A stretch of 64,000 nt of DNA from Selaginella moellendorffii (GCF_000143415.4 NW_003314290.1:1664454-1728453); one strand, 5' to 3'; numbered from the stretch's first letter, positions 48,822-60,826 are shown. Numbers and translations: made by a program. The notes: generated by a model not told the origin, from the letters alone.

Positions 48822-49865
48822 ATGGCGGGCAGCGACGCCAATCTGGTAAGAAAGGTCGTGCTGAGCTACATCTACGTCGCGATCTGGATCTTCCTGAGCT
48901 TCACGGTCATCATCTACAACAAGTACATCCTCGACAAGAAGATGTACAATTGGCCCTTCCCGATCAGCCTCACCATGATCCATATGGCCTTTTGCTCGAC
49001 GCTGGCCTTCCTCCTGGTGCGCGTGGCCAAGGTCGTGGAGCCGCTGGGCATGACGCGCGAGATTTACATGTCGTCGATCGTCCCCATCGGCGCGCTCTAC
49101 TCCTTGAGCCTCTGGTTTTCCAACTCGGCCTACATCTATCTCTCCGTCTCCTTCATCCAGATGCTCAAGGCGCTCATGCCGGTGGCGGTCTACTCCATCG
49201 GCGTGCTGCTCAAGAAGGAGATCTACAAGCCCGAGACGATGGGAAACATGGTGCTCATCTCCATCGGCGTGGGCATCGCGGCCTACGGCGAGGCCAAGTT
49301 CAACACCTTTGGAGTGATCCTCCAGCTCGCGGCCGTGGCGTTTGAGGCGACGAGGCTGGTGATGATCCAGATCCTCCTCAGCTCCAAGGGGATCACGCTC
49401 AACTCCATCACCGCGCTCTACTACGTGGCTCCCTGCTGCTTCGTCTTCCTGTGCGTGCCGTGGGTGTTCGTGGAGCTGCCGGTTCTGCGCGAGAGCTCCA
49501 GCTTCAGCTTCGATCTGCCAACCTTTGGGCTCAACTCGGGCTGCGCGTTTGCGCTCAACTTGGCGGTGTTCTTGCTCATCGGGAAGACGTCCGCGCTGAC
49601 GATGAACGTTGCGGGGGTGGTGAAGGATTGGCTGCTCATCGCCTTCTCCTGGTCGGTGATCATGGACAGGGTGACGACGCTCAATCTGGTGGGATATGGG
49701 CTGGCGTTCCTGGGGGTGTGCTACTACAACCACGCCAAGCTCCAGACGATGAAGGCCAAGGAGGGATTGAAGAAGTCGCAGCAGGAGGAGCGGGACGACG
49801 AGGAGCAGGGCATGGTTTTGGTGGAGCACGCTAACACCAAGGATGATGATGGGGGAAATTCGTGA
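48822..49865 (+). CDS. Sugar-phosphate / nucleotide-sugar transporter (TPT family)
   Basis: Single GC-rich exon, 347 aa, ATG at 48822 ([11 protein letters not shown]). About ten membrane spans are visible, beginning with [20 protein letters not shown] and [20 protein letters not shown]. Other family blocks are [76 protein letters not shown] and [20 protein letters not shown]. These mark the KT/KD-type triose-phosphate translocator/NST family, typically in the Golgi or ER membrane; the substrate cannot be read from sequence. No transit peptide. The C-terminus is charged and cytosolic ([14 protein letters not shown]). A (GAA)n tract follows in the 3' UTR. Confidence 0.92.
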   Translation: MAGSDANLVRKVVLSYIYVAIWIFLSFTVIIYNKYILDKKMYNWPFPISLTMIHMAFCSTLAFLLVRVAKVVEPLGMTREIYMSSIVPIGALYSLSLWFSNSAYIYLSVSFIQMLKALMPVAVYSIGVLLKKEIYKPETMGNMVLISIGVGIAAYGEAKFNTFGVILQLAAVAFEATRLVMIQILLSSKGITLNSITALYYVAPCCFVFLCVPWVFVELPVLRESSSFSFDLPTFGLNSGCAFALNLAVFLLIGKTSALTMNVAGVVKDWLLIAFSWSVIMDRVTTLNLVGYGLAFLGVCYYNHAKLQTMKAKEGLKKSQQEERDDEEQGMVLVEHANTKDDDGGNS

Positions 49866-49911
49866 AAGCTCTTGGGGCTTGCTTGCGCTGGCTATGGCGA
49901 CGCGGAGAAGA

Positions 49912-49945
49912 GGCAGAAGAAGAAGAAGAAGAAGAAGAAGAAGAG
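49912..49945. repeat. GAA microsatellite
   Basis: About eleven GAA/AAG units, about 45 bp after the transporter stop codon, so probably in its 3' UTR. Confidence 0.85.
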
Positions 49946-51889
49946 AAAGAGAAGGGAGAGAGATCATCTTAGATGATGGTAGGACTATTTAATTTCCATT
50001 CAAAAGAAATCAGTGTGAAGAACAAACTCATCTCTTTCTTTATTGATTGTGATTGATAATAACGAGAATAGCTTCGTTTTCCAACAAACCCATAGCGGTA
50101 CAAACGTTAAGAGTTTGTTGAAAATCTTCTAAAGAACAAAGTCGAAGAACAGCATTAATAACTGTTGGAGCATATTCGCCCAAATTATTTCACATCTACA
50201 ACCCAACCAAGCGTTGGAATCGAGAGCGATTTGCATCTTGGGATTGCAAAACCTGTGACACTTGGGTTCTAGGTCGATCCCAATGCCGGGTTGTAGGCCC
50301 CGGGTTGAAAGAAAGGGTTTCAAAGAAGAGCTCTCTCCAAGGAGCCTGAGAGGAGCTCAAGCTCAATCTTGGGAGAGCTCCCCCAAGCTTGAAAGCCCTT
50401 CTCTCCTATTTGGAAAAAAGAGGGAAAAATCCAGAGATTTCTTACTCCATTGCCAACTTTTCAATGGCGAAAGAGAGGAAGTAGATTTCTCAGGCCTAGT
50501 GGAGCGGATCAGATGGAGTCATCATTGGAGCTCCTCTAACCATAGCTTCTCCAGCTCCTCACTGGCTAATCTCGCATCAGTCTGGCAAGGGTCATGGAAA
50601 GTTACCTGATCAGACTGTTGATGACCCTTATATCTTGATCATATGATTTTATATATTGTCCAGCTCACTCAAGCTGAGATCGCTTTCCGGGTCTAAATCC
50701 ACTAGCCAGGGATTATGGTTTCGAGGACAGGGAGAGCACAAATAAAAGGGAAATGCGTAAATAGACTCACAAACGTCCACTCCAATTGCGACCAGAATCC
50801 TTCTCCATCTTCTAGATTGAATCCCAACATACCATAAGACACTGATGCTTGATTCATTCAAAGTAAGCAAATAAAGCAAGTCCCAGCAAACATTCAAGGC
50901 CAAAACTCCAAAAAAGAAGCTCAAGATATATTATGGCATTCTTGAGCGAAATACTGGTGTCTTTCCAGCTGAAAAGTCTAAACTCGTCAGTCTTGCTTTC
51001 ATGGATTTTGACAGAACAGTAACAACTAGGTTACCATGTCATAGATGAAAGATATGAAAAGGTAATTATTCATAAGAACATAACATAAATACATACATAC
51101 ATCTTGACAAGCAAAGTGGCTCAGGTAAGCATGTAAAGCAAGTAATATCTACTATAGTTACAAATCAAAGAGTACCTTGACATGACTGAGTGTCTCAAAG
51201 CAAGAGAAGGTCATTGTGCAGCTTCTAGAGGTGGTACAGTGCAAAACCAAGACTTTTATTTTATAACTGAAAGTCAAACTTACCAGCACAATAATACTAG
51301 CCACCTAACTCATAATTAAGATTGTGGATACAAAACCATGTGTGATGTAAACATCTGAAATATTATGACACAAGGAAAACTAAAAATGACAATCTTATAG
51401 AGGTGATAGCTGTGTGTGTGGCAGCAAACTCCCTTGAGATGACATAAGTTCCCATGTCACAGTGTGATGCAAAACTGGGAACTCCTTTGTTCAAGAGGAA
51501 TTCTGCTCAAGTTGATCATTAGGTGGTCAAGTGTCAACAACTTTGTGAGGTTCTATGAGTGTTGGAAATCATGGTTTCCAACTCCTTCAATCATGACTAC
51601 ACTTTGGGCCATTTGAGCGAAAGGACAGAGTTGAACTCTTAACTAAGAAACATAAAAATAAAAGCATAGAATAACTTTTAAATATACAACCAAGAAGCAA
51701 AAGAATAGGAGTTTAGGGCAATTTTCAAACATACAATTAAGGAGAAAAAAAAGGAGCATAGAACTAAAACCAACAAGCCTAACACTATTTTAGGCTTAAC
51801 AGATATTGAAGAAGAAGAATAAAGTAAAGACGTTGCCATTGAAGTCATTAAATATCAAGGCAAAAGGTACCCTAAAAGTGCCCAAGTTA
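49946..51889. other. Spacer without a supported gene
   Basis: About 1.9 kb. An imperfect inverted repeat sits near 50330-50385 (GAGCTCTCTCCAAGG against CTTGGGAGAGCTC). The rest is AT-rich with short ORFs that match nothing. No RNA gene recognised. Confidence 0.5.
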
Positions 51890-52720
51890 AGATGCCTACT
51901 TGGCTCCTATGGAGTGTGGAGCACATCTCTCTTTCCTGTGCTTTGTTGAGGACTTGAGACAGTTGTTTAATTTAAGAAACTTTGTGGTTGGGGTGTCTTG
52001 GCATAAAAAGTCAACTACATGAATCCTTGATTAACTGTCGCTTGGTGCACTACCATTGAAAAGGTAACCAAACACTTCTTACTTCCATTTCTCTTCTAGA
52101 ACTGAGGCTTGGATCGCAGGTTTTCACTTTGCTGGCCAAATTCGCGTTGGGAATGAACATAGAGCCCAACTTCAGATATTGTGAGGCGGACAATGACCGT
52201 TGATTCTTTGAAATATATACCGTCTCCGGGTATGCCTCCTTATTCCCGCTGGCTAGAAGCAGAGAGAAGATCATGGATCATCGAGACCGAGATAGGAGGC
52301 TCACAAGTGTTGACGGTATATAGGCAGTTTTTCTTTCACTGTGAGAGCTGGAGCTTCCAGGTAGTTGCAAGCTGAGCTCCAAACCTGCAGCTTGCGACAA
52401 CATTGAAGTGATCAATTGATCAAGAATTCCTTGCTGCCTCAGGCTGGATGGACCACAGTCCGATTTTCACGTACCTCTCACTCCAAGCCACTGCTAGCGC
52501 TGCGAGTTCGTCGTACGAGGAAGATGGAGGATGAAACCGACAGTGCGCTTCGAGCTGACGGTCTTGTCCGTGACTCTTGTGTGGAGCCACTTGGCCACGT
52601 ATCCTGGAGTTCTCGTCCTGGAGCGGCTTGATGTCCAGATTTGCTGATCCGCCTTCGCTAGATTGTGATGACGATCCAGGATTTCCTTCGTCTACCACCC
52701 ACGATCCCCTATCAGGTGGC
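51890..52720. pseudogene. Segmental pseudo-copy of the TOP1 3' end plus the antisense kinase end
   Basis: 51908-51990 matches TOP1 exon 8/intron 8 (GTGGAGCACNTCTCTCTTTCC, GCTTTGTTGAGGACTTGAGAC). After a deletion, 52035-52215 matches the end of exon 14, intron 14 and exon 15 (GCTGGCCAAATTCGCGT, GAGCCCAACTTCAGAT, TTGATTCTTTGAAATATATA). 52240-52330 matches the TOP1-kinase spacer (CCGCTGGCTAGAAG). 52340-52720 matches the kinase gene at 58919-60826 in antisense (CACAGTCCGATTTTCACGTA, TGTGTGGAGCCACT, AGATTTGCTGATCCGCC). All frames are broken. Introns and spacer are retained, so this was a genomic duplication of about 57.6-59.6 kb with deletions. Confidence 0.88.
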
Positions 52721-52829
52721 TTTCTGCTTCATCTGTAGCCCAGCGACTGGTTTCTATAGCAAGAGGGAGGGACGAGGACCAGACCTATTTTGATTTCGAA
52801 CCCGAATGGCCAGGAGGTTTAGAGAACAA

Positions 52830-53280
52830 TCTAGATATTCGAAATAACAGTCAGAGAATATTCGTCCCCCACGAAAGTATTCCAGTGGAGTTTTGTGTCA
52901 AAGCCGCGGCGACGCTTGGGTTGCTGCGCCAATGGAGTCATCCGGGACTCCAACAGCGGGAGTTCCAGCAGATATTGGAGCTCCAGCTCCAGCAAGAGAT
53001 CCAATTCCATCTCCATCTCCAGCAAGAGATCTAGTTCTAGCTCCAGCTTCTCCTGTGATCACTTTAGCAGGGGTTATGCCGGCCCCTATGGAAGTAGATG
53101 ATGTAAGTTTTTTTCTGCTGCTGTTGCGCTTTCCTCCAGCCCCTGTCTTCTCCAGTATGGTATGATCAAGAGGCTGCTCCAGAAAAAGAAGCCCGGACTC
53201 AAGATCAATAGGAGAATTTTTCGCTCTTGTCACACATTTCATTTCATGTCTTCTCATCTCACATGGATTTAAAAAATCTC
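52830..53280 (+). other. Possible small gene or low-complexity ORF (Pro/Ala-rich)
   Basis: From an ATG at 52935 the frame reads MESSGTPTAGVPADIGAPAP with a repeated PAPARDPI/PSPSPARDL unit, ending at VDD before a GTAAGT donor (53103). A possible second exon after the AG at about 53154 gives a short basic peptide and stop. The DNA itself is an imperfect CTCCAGCAAGAGATC repeat, so the ORF may be a by-product. Low confidence. Confidence 0.3.
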
Positions 53281-53356
53281 TCCCAGCCGCGCGAAAAAAA
53301 TTCTAATTAGGGTTTAAGGTTTTTGGTCCGGCTCGGCCCTAACTGCCGTTCGCTTG

Positions 53357-55787
53357 ATGGCGGCGGTAGCTCCGGCACCACCGGTGCGATGGCGAGCCGA
53401 GTCCAAGGAGATTGGAGGCTTCTACACGTTTCTCAAGTCGGAGGTACGCTGTGGATTGCCTGCATTGCGATTGAGCTCTGCAAAACATGGATCGTTTTCT
53501 TCTCCTCGATCGCTTCTTCTCCGTCGGTTTTCCCCCAGGTGGACAAGCTCAAGGCGGCCGAGGGCAAGATGAGAACCCACGCGATGAAGCAGTGCAACGT
53601 GCTGCTCAAGGAGTACGTGAGCTTCAATCCTTACATCCAGCGCCTCTACTTTGAGCACATCCGGAGCAAAAAGTATGGCGATTCTAGATATCCTCAAGCG
53701 TACCGCTGCTCCATGCGACAGCTGAGGTCCCCATCGGGTAAGAAGATCCTCCTTCCACTCTCTAAAGTTCTTGGAACTCAGCCTGGTTTGATCCAGTTCT
53801 TCGTCTCTTCTTCTTCTGCCAGTGTGGGACTCGTCTCCTCCGGCTATTTTCCGAAGAGAGAGCACGGTGAATCCAAACCACATCATGTCCGAGTCGTCCT
53901 CCATGTCGGGCTACGAGAGCTCCGACCACGCAAGCGCTCGGATACTGGCCAAGACTCCAAAGCCAGAGCAGGGCCGAAAGAAATCTCCGGAGGGATCTCA
54001 TCATAGAGGGGCCGAGACTTCTCGAAACCCGGAGCGAGAGAATGGCAAGAACAGGTCTCCGGTTCTCATAAGATACAGGTCTCCGGACTCAAATCCGGAG
54101 AGGCCGAGCCAGGGAAGTCCTTACAGAATCTCCGAGGGGAGTCCCTTCAAGTATCGCAAAGCAGCAGGCCAACGAGTGAACGAAGACGTTGTGGACAGTT
54201 CTGTGTATCGTCAGCCGCCACCACCTCACCGGCAAGTTCAGCTGGATCATCCTACGTTTGCGAGGGTCATGGCGACGAGCGGCTCGGAAGTCGTCTCGGA
54301 AGTGTCCCGGTTTTTGACGCCGCAAGAGACGAGAGCTGCTGGTTCGAGATACGATCTCCCGACGCGGCTCTCGAGCGGCAGCAGCAGCGATCAGTCGACT
54401 CCGACAGCGGTGTTTGAGTCTTTGAACAGACGCACGGCGAGAGCGTCGGAACTTTCGACTTTGCAGTCGCGGTACTCGTCCCCGACGAAAACCATGGACG
54501 GCAGCAACGTCCTTTCAGGTGTCACAACCGAACCTCGGACGTCGTCGACGACTTCTTCGTCCACCGCAGGGATACCAGCAAGTAGCGATCTCCAGCATCG
54601 ACACCAGGCTTTGTTTTCCTCATCGAGTAGAACCACGACGACGACAACATCTTTGTCGAGAGCTTTTGACACAAGCTCAAGAACTCTGGACACTAGCTCA
54701 CAGGTTGGACTGCAGCAGCCGAGAACCGCATCCAGTGATGCCGTCACCAGCAGCTCTGCGAGGGGTTTGGATCGTGTTCCCGGCACTCCGTCCACGAAAG
54801 AAGTTTCTTTCGACGACGGTTTGCCTTACAAACTCGAGCAGGGAGGAGTCTCTTACCAGGACGAAGGCACTCAGACTTACTCGGACAGGATACCGGGAGC
54901 TCATGCATTGCGATATGGCATCGTCCAAGGTGGAGTTTCTCCTCCTCACAGGTCGGATCCAGATTTTCCCACTGCTGCTACCATGACTACTGCTACGACT
55001 ACTGCTACCATCACTACTGCGACGACTACTACTCCCACGACGACGACAAATGCTACTAGGAACGAAGTATCCAATCAACAACACCCCGCCGCTAGCTCTT
55101 CGACTCACACCCGAAACGCGAGTCCCAGCAAACTCCCTGGAGGTGGAATTTACACTTACAAGATGCCGGCGGGAGGCTCATACAGAATGCTTGATCACTC
55201 AGCCAGGCTGCCGGAGGCCAAGCTCGTCGAGGGCTCTAGCAACATTTATGTCATCGAAGACGCGACTCAGTACAAGGTGTCCGAGAGCCGGACGTCGGAG
55301 CACGTCACAGTCGGGCATTTGCTCTACGGTAGCGAGACGAGGACGCTCGACACCGAGAAGAGAAGCCGGACGAAAAGTGGTGACAACGCTCTCCGACTTA
55401 AGAGGTTCTCTTCCATGTTCGTCTGCCTCGTCCATGATCTAAAGCTTGCTCTTTTCTTGTTCTATCCTCCAGGAAAAAGAAGAAGTTTGCTGCTCACCGA
55501 TGCGATGTGAATGATCTAGTCCCCGAGCAGCGGAGAGTGAGGCGGAGATCCATCCAGAATCGAGTTCCAGAGACGAGGAAATACATGTTCTACAAGTACT
55601 ACGGTATGACACCAAAAATTCTTTTTTTGCCTTGAAGGTTTTGTGAGGGTTTTTTCTCCAAGGATTTGCTGGTCAAGGAGCTAAAACGAGCTGGGGTCAC
55701 AATCGCCCTCTTGGAATTTCTCCTCCTCACGCACAAAAAGCTCCTCCTCCTCCGGTGGTGGAAGGTGAAAGGCCCGACGCCGTGTAG
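53357..55787 (+). CDS. Unknown protein with C-terminal GAKTSWGHN signature, member 2
   Basis: Five exons (53357-53443, 53539-53737, 53823-55404, 55473-55603, 55663-55787) encode 707 aa. Residues about 10-95 form a charged helical region (SKEIGGFYTFLKSEVDKLKA, YVSFNPYIQRLYFEHI). The large third exon is low-complexity: Ser/Thr/Pro/Arg-rich, with repeated YRSPDS, SSSRTTTTTTS and a long Thr run near 54980-55060. A basic region (RRVRRRSIQNRVPETRK) precedes the last 40 residues, YKYYGFAGQGAKTSWGHNRP and LGISPPHAQKAPP, shared with the gene at 8249-9690 including the intron inside the Gly codon. The two proteins have the same plan (helical front, disordered middle, basic, signature) but differ greatly in length. 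No family recognised. Confidence 0.72.
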
Positions 55788-55942
55788 AAATCTCCAGTAA
55801 AAATTCGCTCGTCACTGTAACTTTCCTCGTAGTTTTACCGCTATAGGCAGTTTGTCAATGTGTGTGGAGTCTGTGAGGAGGGATCATATAATTTCATCCT
55901 TGGAAGCAAATTTTCCTTTGGAATAGGGTTAGGGCTCTCGCG

Positions 55943-58782
55943 ATGGATTCCTCCTCCGAGGACGACGTGCCGCTCGCGGCGCGCTTCAAGAAGGCAAATC
56001 CAGCCAAGGATTCGGACGACGAGGACGACGTCCCCCTCGCCCGGCGCATCTTTTCCGCGAGAGCGCGCAATCCCGGAGCGGAGCAGCACGCCAGCTCCTC
56101 CAAGGATGGATCGGTGGCGGCGGCGCCGGCTTCCGCCGATTCCAACGCAAGCGGGAGGAAGAGGCCCGCGCCAGCGTCCGCCAATGGCAGTTCCAAGAAA
56201 TCCAAGGTCGAGGTGAGCTCCAGCGATGAGGAGAGTGAGGAGGAGGATGACGAAGACGAGGACGAGGACGTTCCCATTGGAAAGCGTTTTGGGGGCGATA
56301 GTGCAAAGCCAGGGAAGAAGGGAGCGACGAAGGGGAAGGCTGGGAGCAAGAAACCCAGAAAGGGGAGTGTTGCTGAGCCAAAATGGACGACGCTGGAGCA
56401 CAATGGCGTGCTCTTCCCCCCGCCGTATAGCCCGCATGGAGTGAAGATGCTCTACAATGGTCGGCCAGTCGATCTTACACCAGAAGAAGAGGAGGTTTGT
56501 AGCTCTTTGTTTCGCTTTCTTCGTTTAATTGTAGCTGGTCTTGCAGATCGCGACGATGTTTGCCGTGATGAAAGACACTGACTACGCAACCAAGCCCGTC
56601 TTTGTCAAGAACTTTTGGGAGGACTGGAAGAAAGTTCTTGGTCCAAAGCACGTCATCCAGAAGTTTGAGCTGTGCGACTTCACTCCTATTTTCGACTGGC
56701 ATGCCGCGGAGAAAGAGAAGAAGAAGCAAATGAGTGCAGAGGTGTGTTCGTCCGTGGATTATGTGTTTGTCTCACTTCTTTTTGCAGGAGAAAAAGCAAC
56801 TGAAAGAGGAGAAGGCGAAAGCAGAAGAACGTTATGCATGGGTTCTGATCGATGGTGTCAAAGAGAAGGCGGGGTTACTTCTTTTCTTTCCACCCCATGG
56901 CAGTTTTCTTACTGTAACTCGTGCCAACAGGTTGGAAATTTTAGAGTGGAGCCTCCTGGCCTTTTCCGGGGCCGCGGCGAGCATCCCAAGGTACTTAAGC
57001 TTCAGTTTGTTTGTAAGCTTCACACCATTGTCGTTTAGATGGGAAAGCTGAAACGGCGCATTTTTCCTGAAGACATTGTACTCAACATTGGAAAAGAAGC
57101 ACCAGTTCCAGAGTGTCCGCTTCCTGGTCACAAGTAAGTGTGCATTACATGATTCTTATCTTGTTAGGCTAACTTTGCTTACCGCAGGTGGAAGGAAGTC
57201 AGACACGATAACACCGTTACCTGGCTTGCGTTTTGGAACGACCCGATCAATGTGAAGGAGTTTAAGTACGTGTTTTTGCATCAAAGTAGTAGTTTGAAGG
57301 GCAAGAGCGATGAGGAGAAATACGATAAGGCTAGGAAGCTTACGTCAAAAGTAAGCAGGCGTTTTCTTTTCTTTTCTAATCTTCATTTCTTGTCAGATTG
57401 ATAGCATACGGGAATCTTACACAAAGGATTTTAAAGCGAAGGATGTGGAAGCACGGCAGATTGCGGTGGCCACGTATCTTATTGATAGGCTTGCTCTGAG
57501 AGCAGGAAACGAAAAGGTGGAAAGTGTGTCATTTTCGTGCCTGTGAATTGACATTTTGATTTCAGGATGACGATGAAGCTGATACGGTTGGCTGCTGCTC
57601 GTTGAAAGTGGAGCACGTCTCTCTTTCCCCTCCGAGCTCGCTTGAGGTGCTTTGTTGAGGACTTGAGACTGTTGTTTTGTGATCTATGGTTCGCATATTT
57701 ACAGTTCGATTTTCTGGGTAAAGACTCCATCAGGTACCAAAACTCTGTGGTTGTAAACGAAGAGGTATACGACGCTATACACGACTTCAAGAAAGGTATG
57801 TTGTGACTTGTGTTGTCCTCGTTGAGATGAGCTGTTTGTTACACAGGGAAAAAGGAAGGGGTTGACCTCTTTGATAGGTTAGATACTTCTAAGCTTAATG
57901 CCCATCTGAAGAAGTACATGCAAGGTCTAACAGCGAAGGTGTTTCGAACGTATAATGCGTCATATACTTTGGAGACGCAGGTTTGCGACTTTTGCTTTGT
58001 CAAGGCCAAAATGATCTGACGCATTACTTGTTACAGTTGAAGGAGACGCTTGGTGCGACTCTTAACGAGAAAACTGCAGAATACTCCCGAGCAAATAAGG
58101 AGGTAAGAGAACGTTCTGTTTGGTTAGCACTCATGAATCTTGTTGACAGGTCGCGATTCTATGTAATCATCAACGGACAGTATCCAAGGGCCATAGTGCT
58201 CAGATGGAAAGATTGGAGGCAAAGATTTCAGAGTTAAAGGTCTGTTTTTCTTTATGGTTTGTTTGAGGCTGACGCTTTGCTATTGGCAGACATTGCGTGA
58301 GGAACTTGCAACAGACTTGGGGAAAGTTAAAAAGGGCAAACCCCCAGTCCACAGCACCGCTAAAAGGCCTCCAACCGCAGAACAGTAAGTGGATGATTTT
58401 TATGTTTCCACTTTTATGATACTGACTATTCATGTAAATACCAGGTTGGAAAAGAAGTTGGCTCAAACTGATGCAAGGATAGCGAAGATGACCTTGGATC
58501 TGTCCGTCAAAGAAGATCTCAAAACCGTAGCGCTGGGAACGTCCAAGATCAACTACATGGATCCTCGAATAACAGTCGCTTGGTGCAAGCGACACGAAAT
58601 CCCCATTGAGAAGGTGACCAGGCACTCCTTACTTTCATTTCTTTTATTTCTTTTACTGAGGCAGGAGATTTGGATCACAGGTTTTTAATAAGTCATTGCT
58701 GGCCAAATTCGCGTGGGCAATGAACGTAGAGCCCAACTTCAGATTTTGTGAGGCTGATGGTGGTGCAGACGAAGACCTTTGA
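55943..58782 (+). CDS. TOP1: DNA topoisomerase I (type IB)
   Basis: Fifteen exons (55943-56494, 56547-56741, 56788-56868, 56931-56990, 57039-57133, 57188-57350, 57397-57516, 57566-57646, 57705-57795, 57847-57980, 58037-58102, 58150-58239, 58290-58384, 58445-58613, 58681-58782) give 697 aa. It relaxes supercoils through a transient 3'-phosphotyrosine. The N-terminus is acidic/basic and disordered ([20 protein letters not shown]). The core shows [67 protein letters not shown] and [12 protein letters not shown]. The linker is a coiled coil, and the C-terminal domain carries the active-site Tyr in [20 protein letters not shown] and ends [13 protein letters not shown]. Intron 3 must use a GC donor (GAGAAG|GCGGGG at 56869) to keep the conserved KEKVGNF junction. 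Confidence 0.95.
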
Positions 58783-58918
58783 TTCTTTGAAATATATATC
58801 GTCTCCTCATTCCCGCTGGCTAGAAGTAGAGAGAAAAACTTGGAAGAAGGGAGTGACTCCCCTCTGCCAATATAACGTCAACACTTGCGAGACTCTATCT
58901 CGGTCTCGATGATCATGG

Positions 58919-60826
58919 TCATAGACGAGTGGATCCAGGTAGTCGGAAGCTGAGGCTTCTGGAGCTACCATCACTTGAAGGTGGTGGCAAGTCAAGAACG
59001 TCTATGTTACCTTCGAGCATATCCAGGACGTTTCTCATAGAGGGGCGGATTGCTGCCTCGGGTTGGATGCACCACAGTCCGATTTTCACGTACCTCTCGG
59101 CATCCTTGAGCTCCAAGCCACTGCTAGTGCTGGCGAAATCGTCGTCCAGGAGCTTCTCGTCAATAAGCTCGACGACGTTGCCACTGTGAAACATGCTCAG
59201 CGCGGTTTCGCCCAGGAAGCGCGGTTGTGAGGAGGATGAGGAGGAAGAGGAGGATGGAGGATGGAACTGGACGGTGCGCTTGGAGCTGACGAGCTCGAGC
59301 AGCACGATTCCAAAGCTGTAGACATCGGTCTTGTCCGTGACTTTGGTGTGGAGCCACTCGGGTGCCATGTATCCGGGAGTTCCTCGCATGACAGTCACCA
59401 CCTGGCTCTTTCCCCGCTCGGCGAGCTTGCTCAGGCCAAAGTCGGAAATTCTGGCTCGTAAGTTCTCGTCCAGGAGGATATTTTGAGGCTTGATATCCAG
59501 GTGAAGAACTTGCTCCCGGCATCCTTCGTGGAGGTATGTGAGTCCTCGAGCAACATCTAACGCGATTAAGTGTCTCTGGTTCCAGTTTAACAGCAGATTT
59601 GCTGATCCGCCACCTTTGTCATCATCGTTCTTGGTGAAGATCCACTTGTCCAGTGATCCATTGGGCATGAACTCGTAGACAAGCAATGCGGCTGGTCCCT
59701 GAATGCAAAATCCTCGAAGCTTTACCAGGTTGAAGTGGTGAATGCTGCCAATGGACATAACCTCGGCCTTGAACTGCGAGTGTCCTTTCGACGCGCCTTG
59801 GATCTCTACGTCCATCTTCTTCACAGCAACGAGGCTCCCATCCACAAGCTCTCCTTTGAAGACAGATCCAAATCCTCCAGCTCCAAGTATGAGCTCGGGA
59901 TCAAAGTTTCTAGTTGCCATCTTCAAGTCGTGATAGCTAAACTGGTGCGGAAGTATCTCATCGAGCCTCATTCCTTCGATGAGCACTTGCTTTTCCATGC
60001 GCCTCCTCCGAGATCTTCTCCACTTTCTGGTTGCAACGAAGATTACGACGCTAAGCACCACCCCGGCCACAGCGCTTGCTACCCCAGCGATCACTCCCAG
60101 ATAACTCTTTTTGCTTCGAATGAACTGTGGAAGATTACTATCAGTGACACTCCAAGTGACATTTCTCAAGATTCCAATGCCTGGATCATACCCAAGCTGC
60201 CTCCACACTTGCTCGTTCCCAGCCACAGCGTTTGGAGCACAGGGCTCCGTGAACGAATGATCGCTGAGACACCCGTCTGGGGAGTAGCATTGAGCCACCA
60301 TCCTGGCCACCGCAGTCCGTCCATTTGGAGCTAAAACTTGGATGTTTGTCGAGCACAAGCTCCGGTCTTGGCTATACCATCCAGTGGCCAGCGCTGCCAT
60401 GGGTTCCATATTCCATTGCGAGGACGTGCACGGCCTGAGAGACCCCGGATTTGAGAGGTTGAAGCTTGTGACATAGAGGACGGCATTGTTGGTCCCTTGC
60501 AAAGTTGGAGAGCAAGTGAAAGTCCTGTAAGCTAGGCCTGGGACGCAGCAATTCGGGCAGTCTGGAGCGATGGTGGCATTCAAAATGACGCTGGAGAAGG
60601 GCTTGCAAGCTTCGGAATCGCTGAGATATGGCTCGGATTGATTGCTCGATTGGTAGCAGGATGAATTGCGGAGTGAACGGTTGCCGCTGAGCATGGGCTC
60701 CGGGAAACAAAGATATCCATTCGGGCAGTCGCTTGATGAAGAACATACCTGTTGTTGGGCTTGCAAGTGGAAACTCCTGGTGCTACATAACACTATCATG
60801 AAGCACATGAGAAGCGACACCTCCAT
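58919..60826 (-). CDS. Receptor-like protein kinase with cysteine-rich ectodomain
   Basis: Single exon, 635 aa, ATG at 60824-60826. A signal peptide (MEVSLLMCFMIVLCSTRSF) leads to an ectodomain of about 220 residues with many Cys and N-glycosylation sites (CSSSSDCPNGYLCFPEPM, CPNCCVPGLAY). One membrane span follows (GVIAGVASAVAGVVLSVVIF), then a basic stop-transfer. The kinase has the glycine loop GAGGFGSVFKG, VAVKK, HLDIKPQNILLD, DFGLSK, GTPGYMAPEW and DVYSFGIVLLELV. HLD in place of HRD makes it a non-RD kinase, a class often linked to innate immunity in plants. The phosphoacceptor target and ligand are unknown. It ends convergent with TOP1, stops about 135 bp apart, and is head-to-head with a broken relative at 61117. 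Confidence 0.92.
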   Translation of the reverse strand: MEVSLLMCFMIVLCSTRSFHLQAQQQVCSSSSDCPNGYLCFPEPMLSGNRSLRNSSCYQSSNQSEPYLSDSEACKPFSSVILNATIAPDCPNCCVPGLAYRTFTCSPTLQGTNNAVLYVTSFNLSNPGSLRPCTSSQWNMEPMAALATGWYSQDRSLCSTNIQVLAPNGRTAVARMVAQCYSPDGCLSDHSFTEPCAPNAVAGNEQVWRQLGYDPGIGILRNVTWSVTDSNLPQFIRSKKSYLGVIAGVASAVAGVVLSVVIFVATRKWRRSRRRRMEKQVLIEGMRLDEILPHQFSYHDLKMATRNFDPELILGAGGFGSVFKGELVDGSLVAVKKMDVEIQGASKGHSQFKAEVMSIGSIHHFNLVKLRGFCIQGPAALLVYEFMPNGSLDKWIFTKNDDDKGGGSANLLLNWNQRHLIALDVARGLTYLHEGCREQVLHLDIKPQNILLDENLRARISDFGLSKLAERGKSQVVTVMRGTPGYMAPEWLHTKVTDKTDVYSFGIVLLELVSSKRTVQFHPPSSSSSSSSSQPRFLGETALSMFHSGNVVELIDEKLLDDDFASTSSGLELKDAERYVKIGLWCIQPEAAIRPSMRNVLDMLEGNIDVLDLPPPSSDGSSRSLSFRLPGSTRL

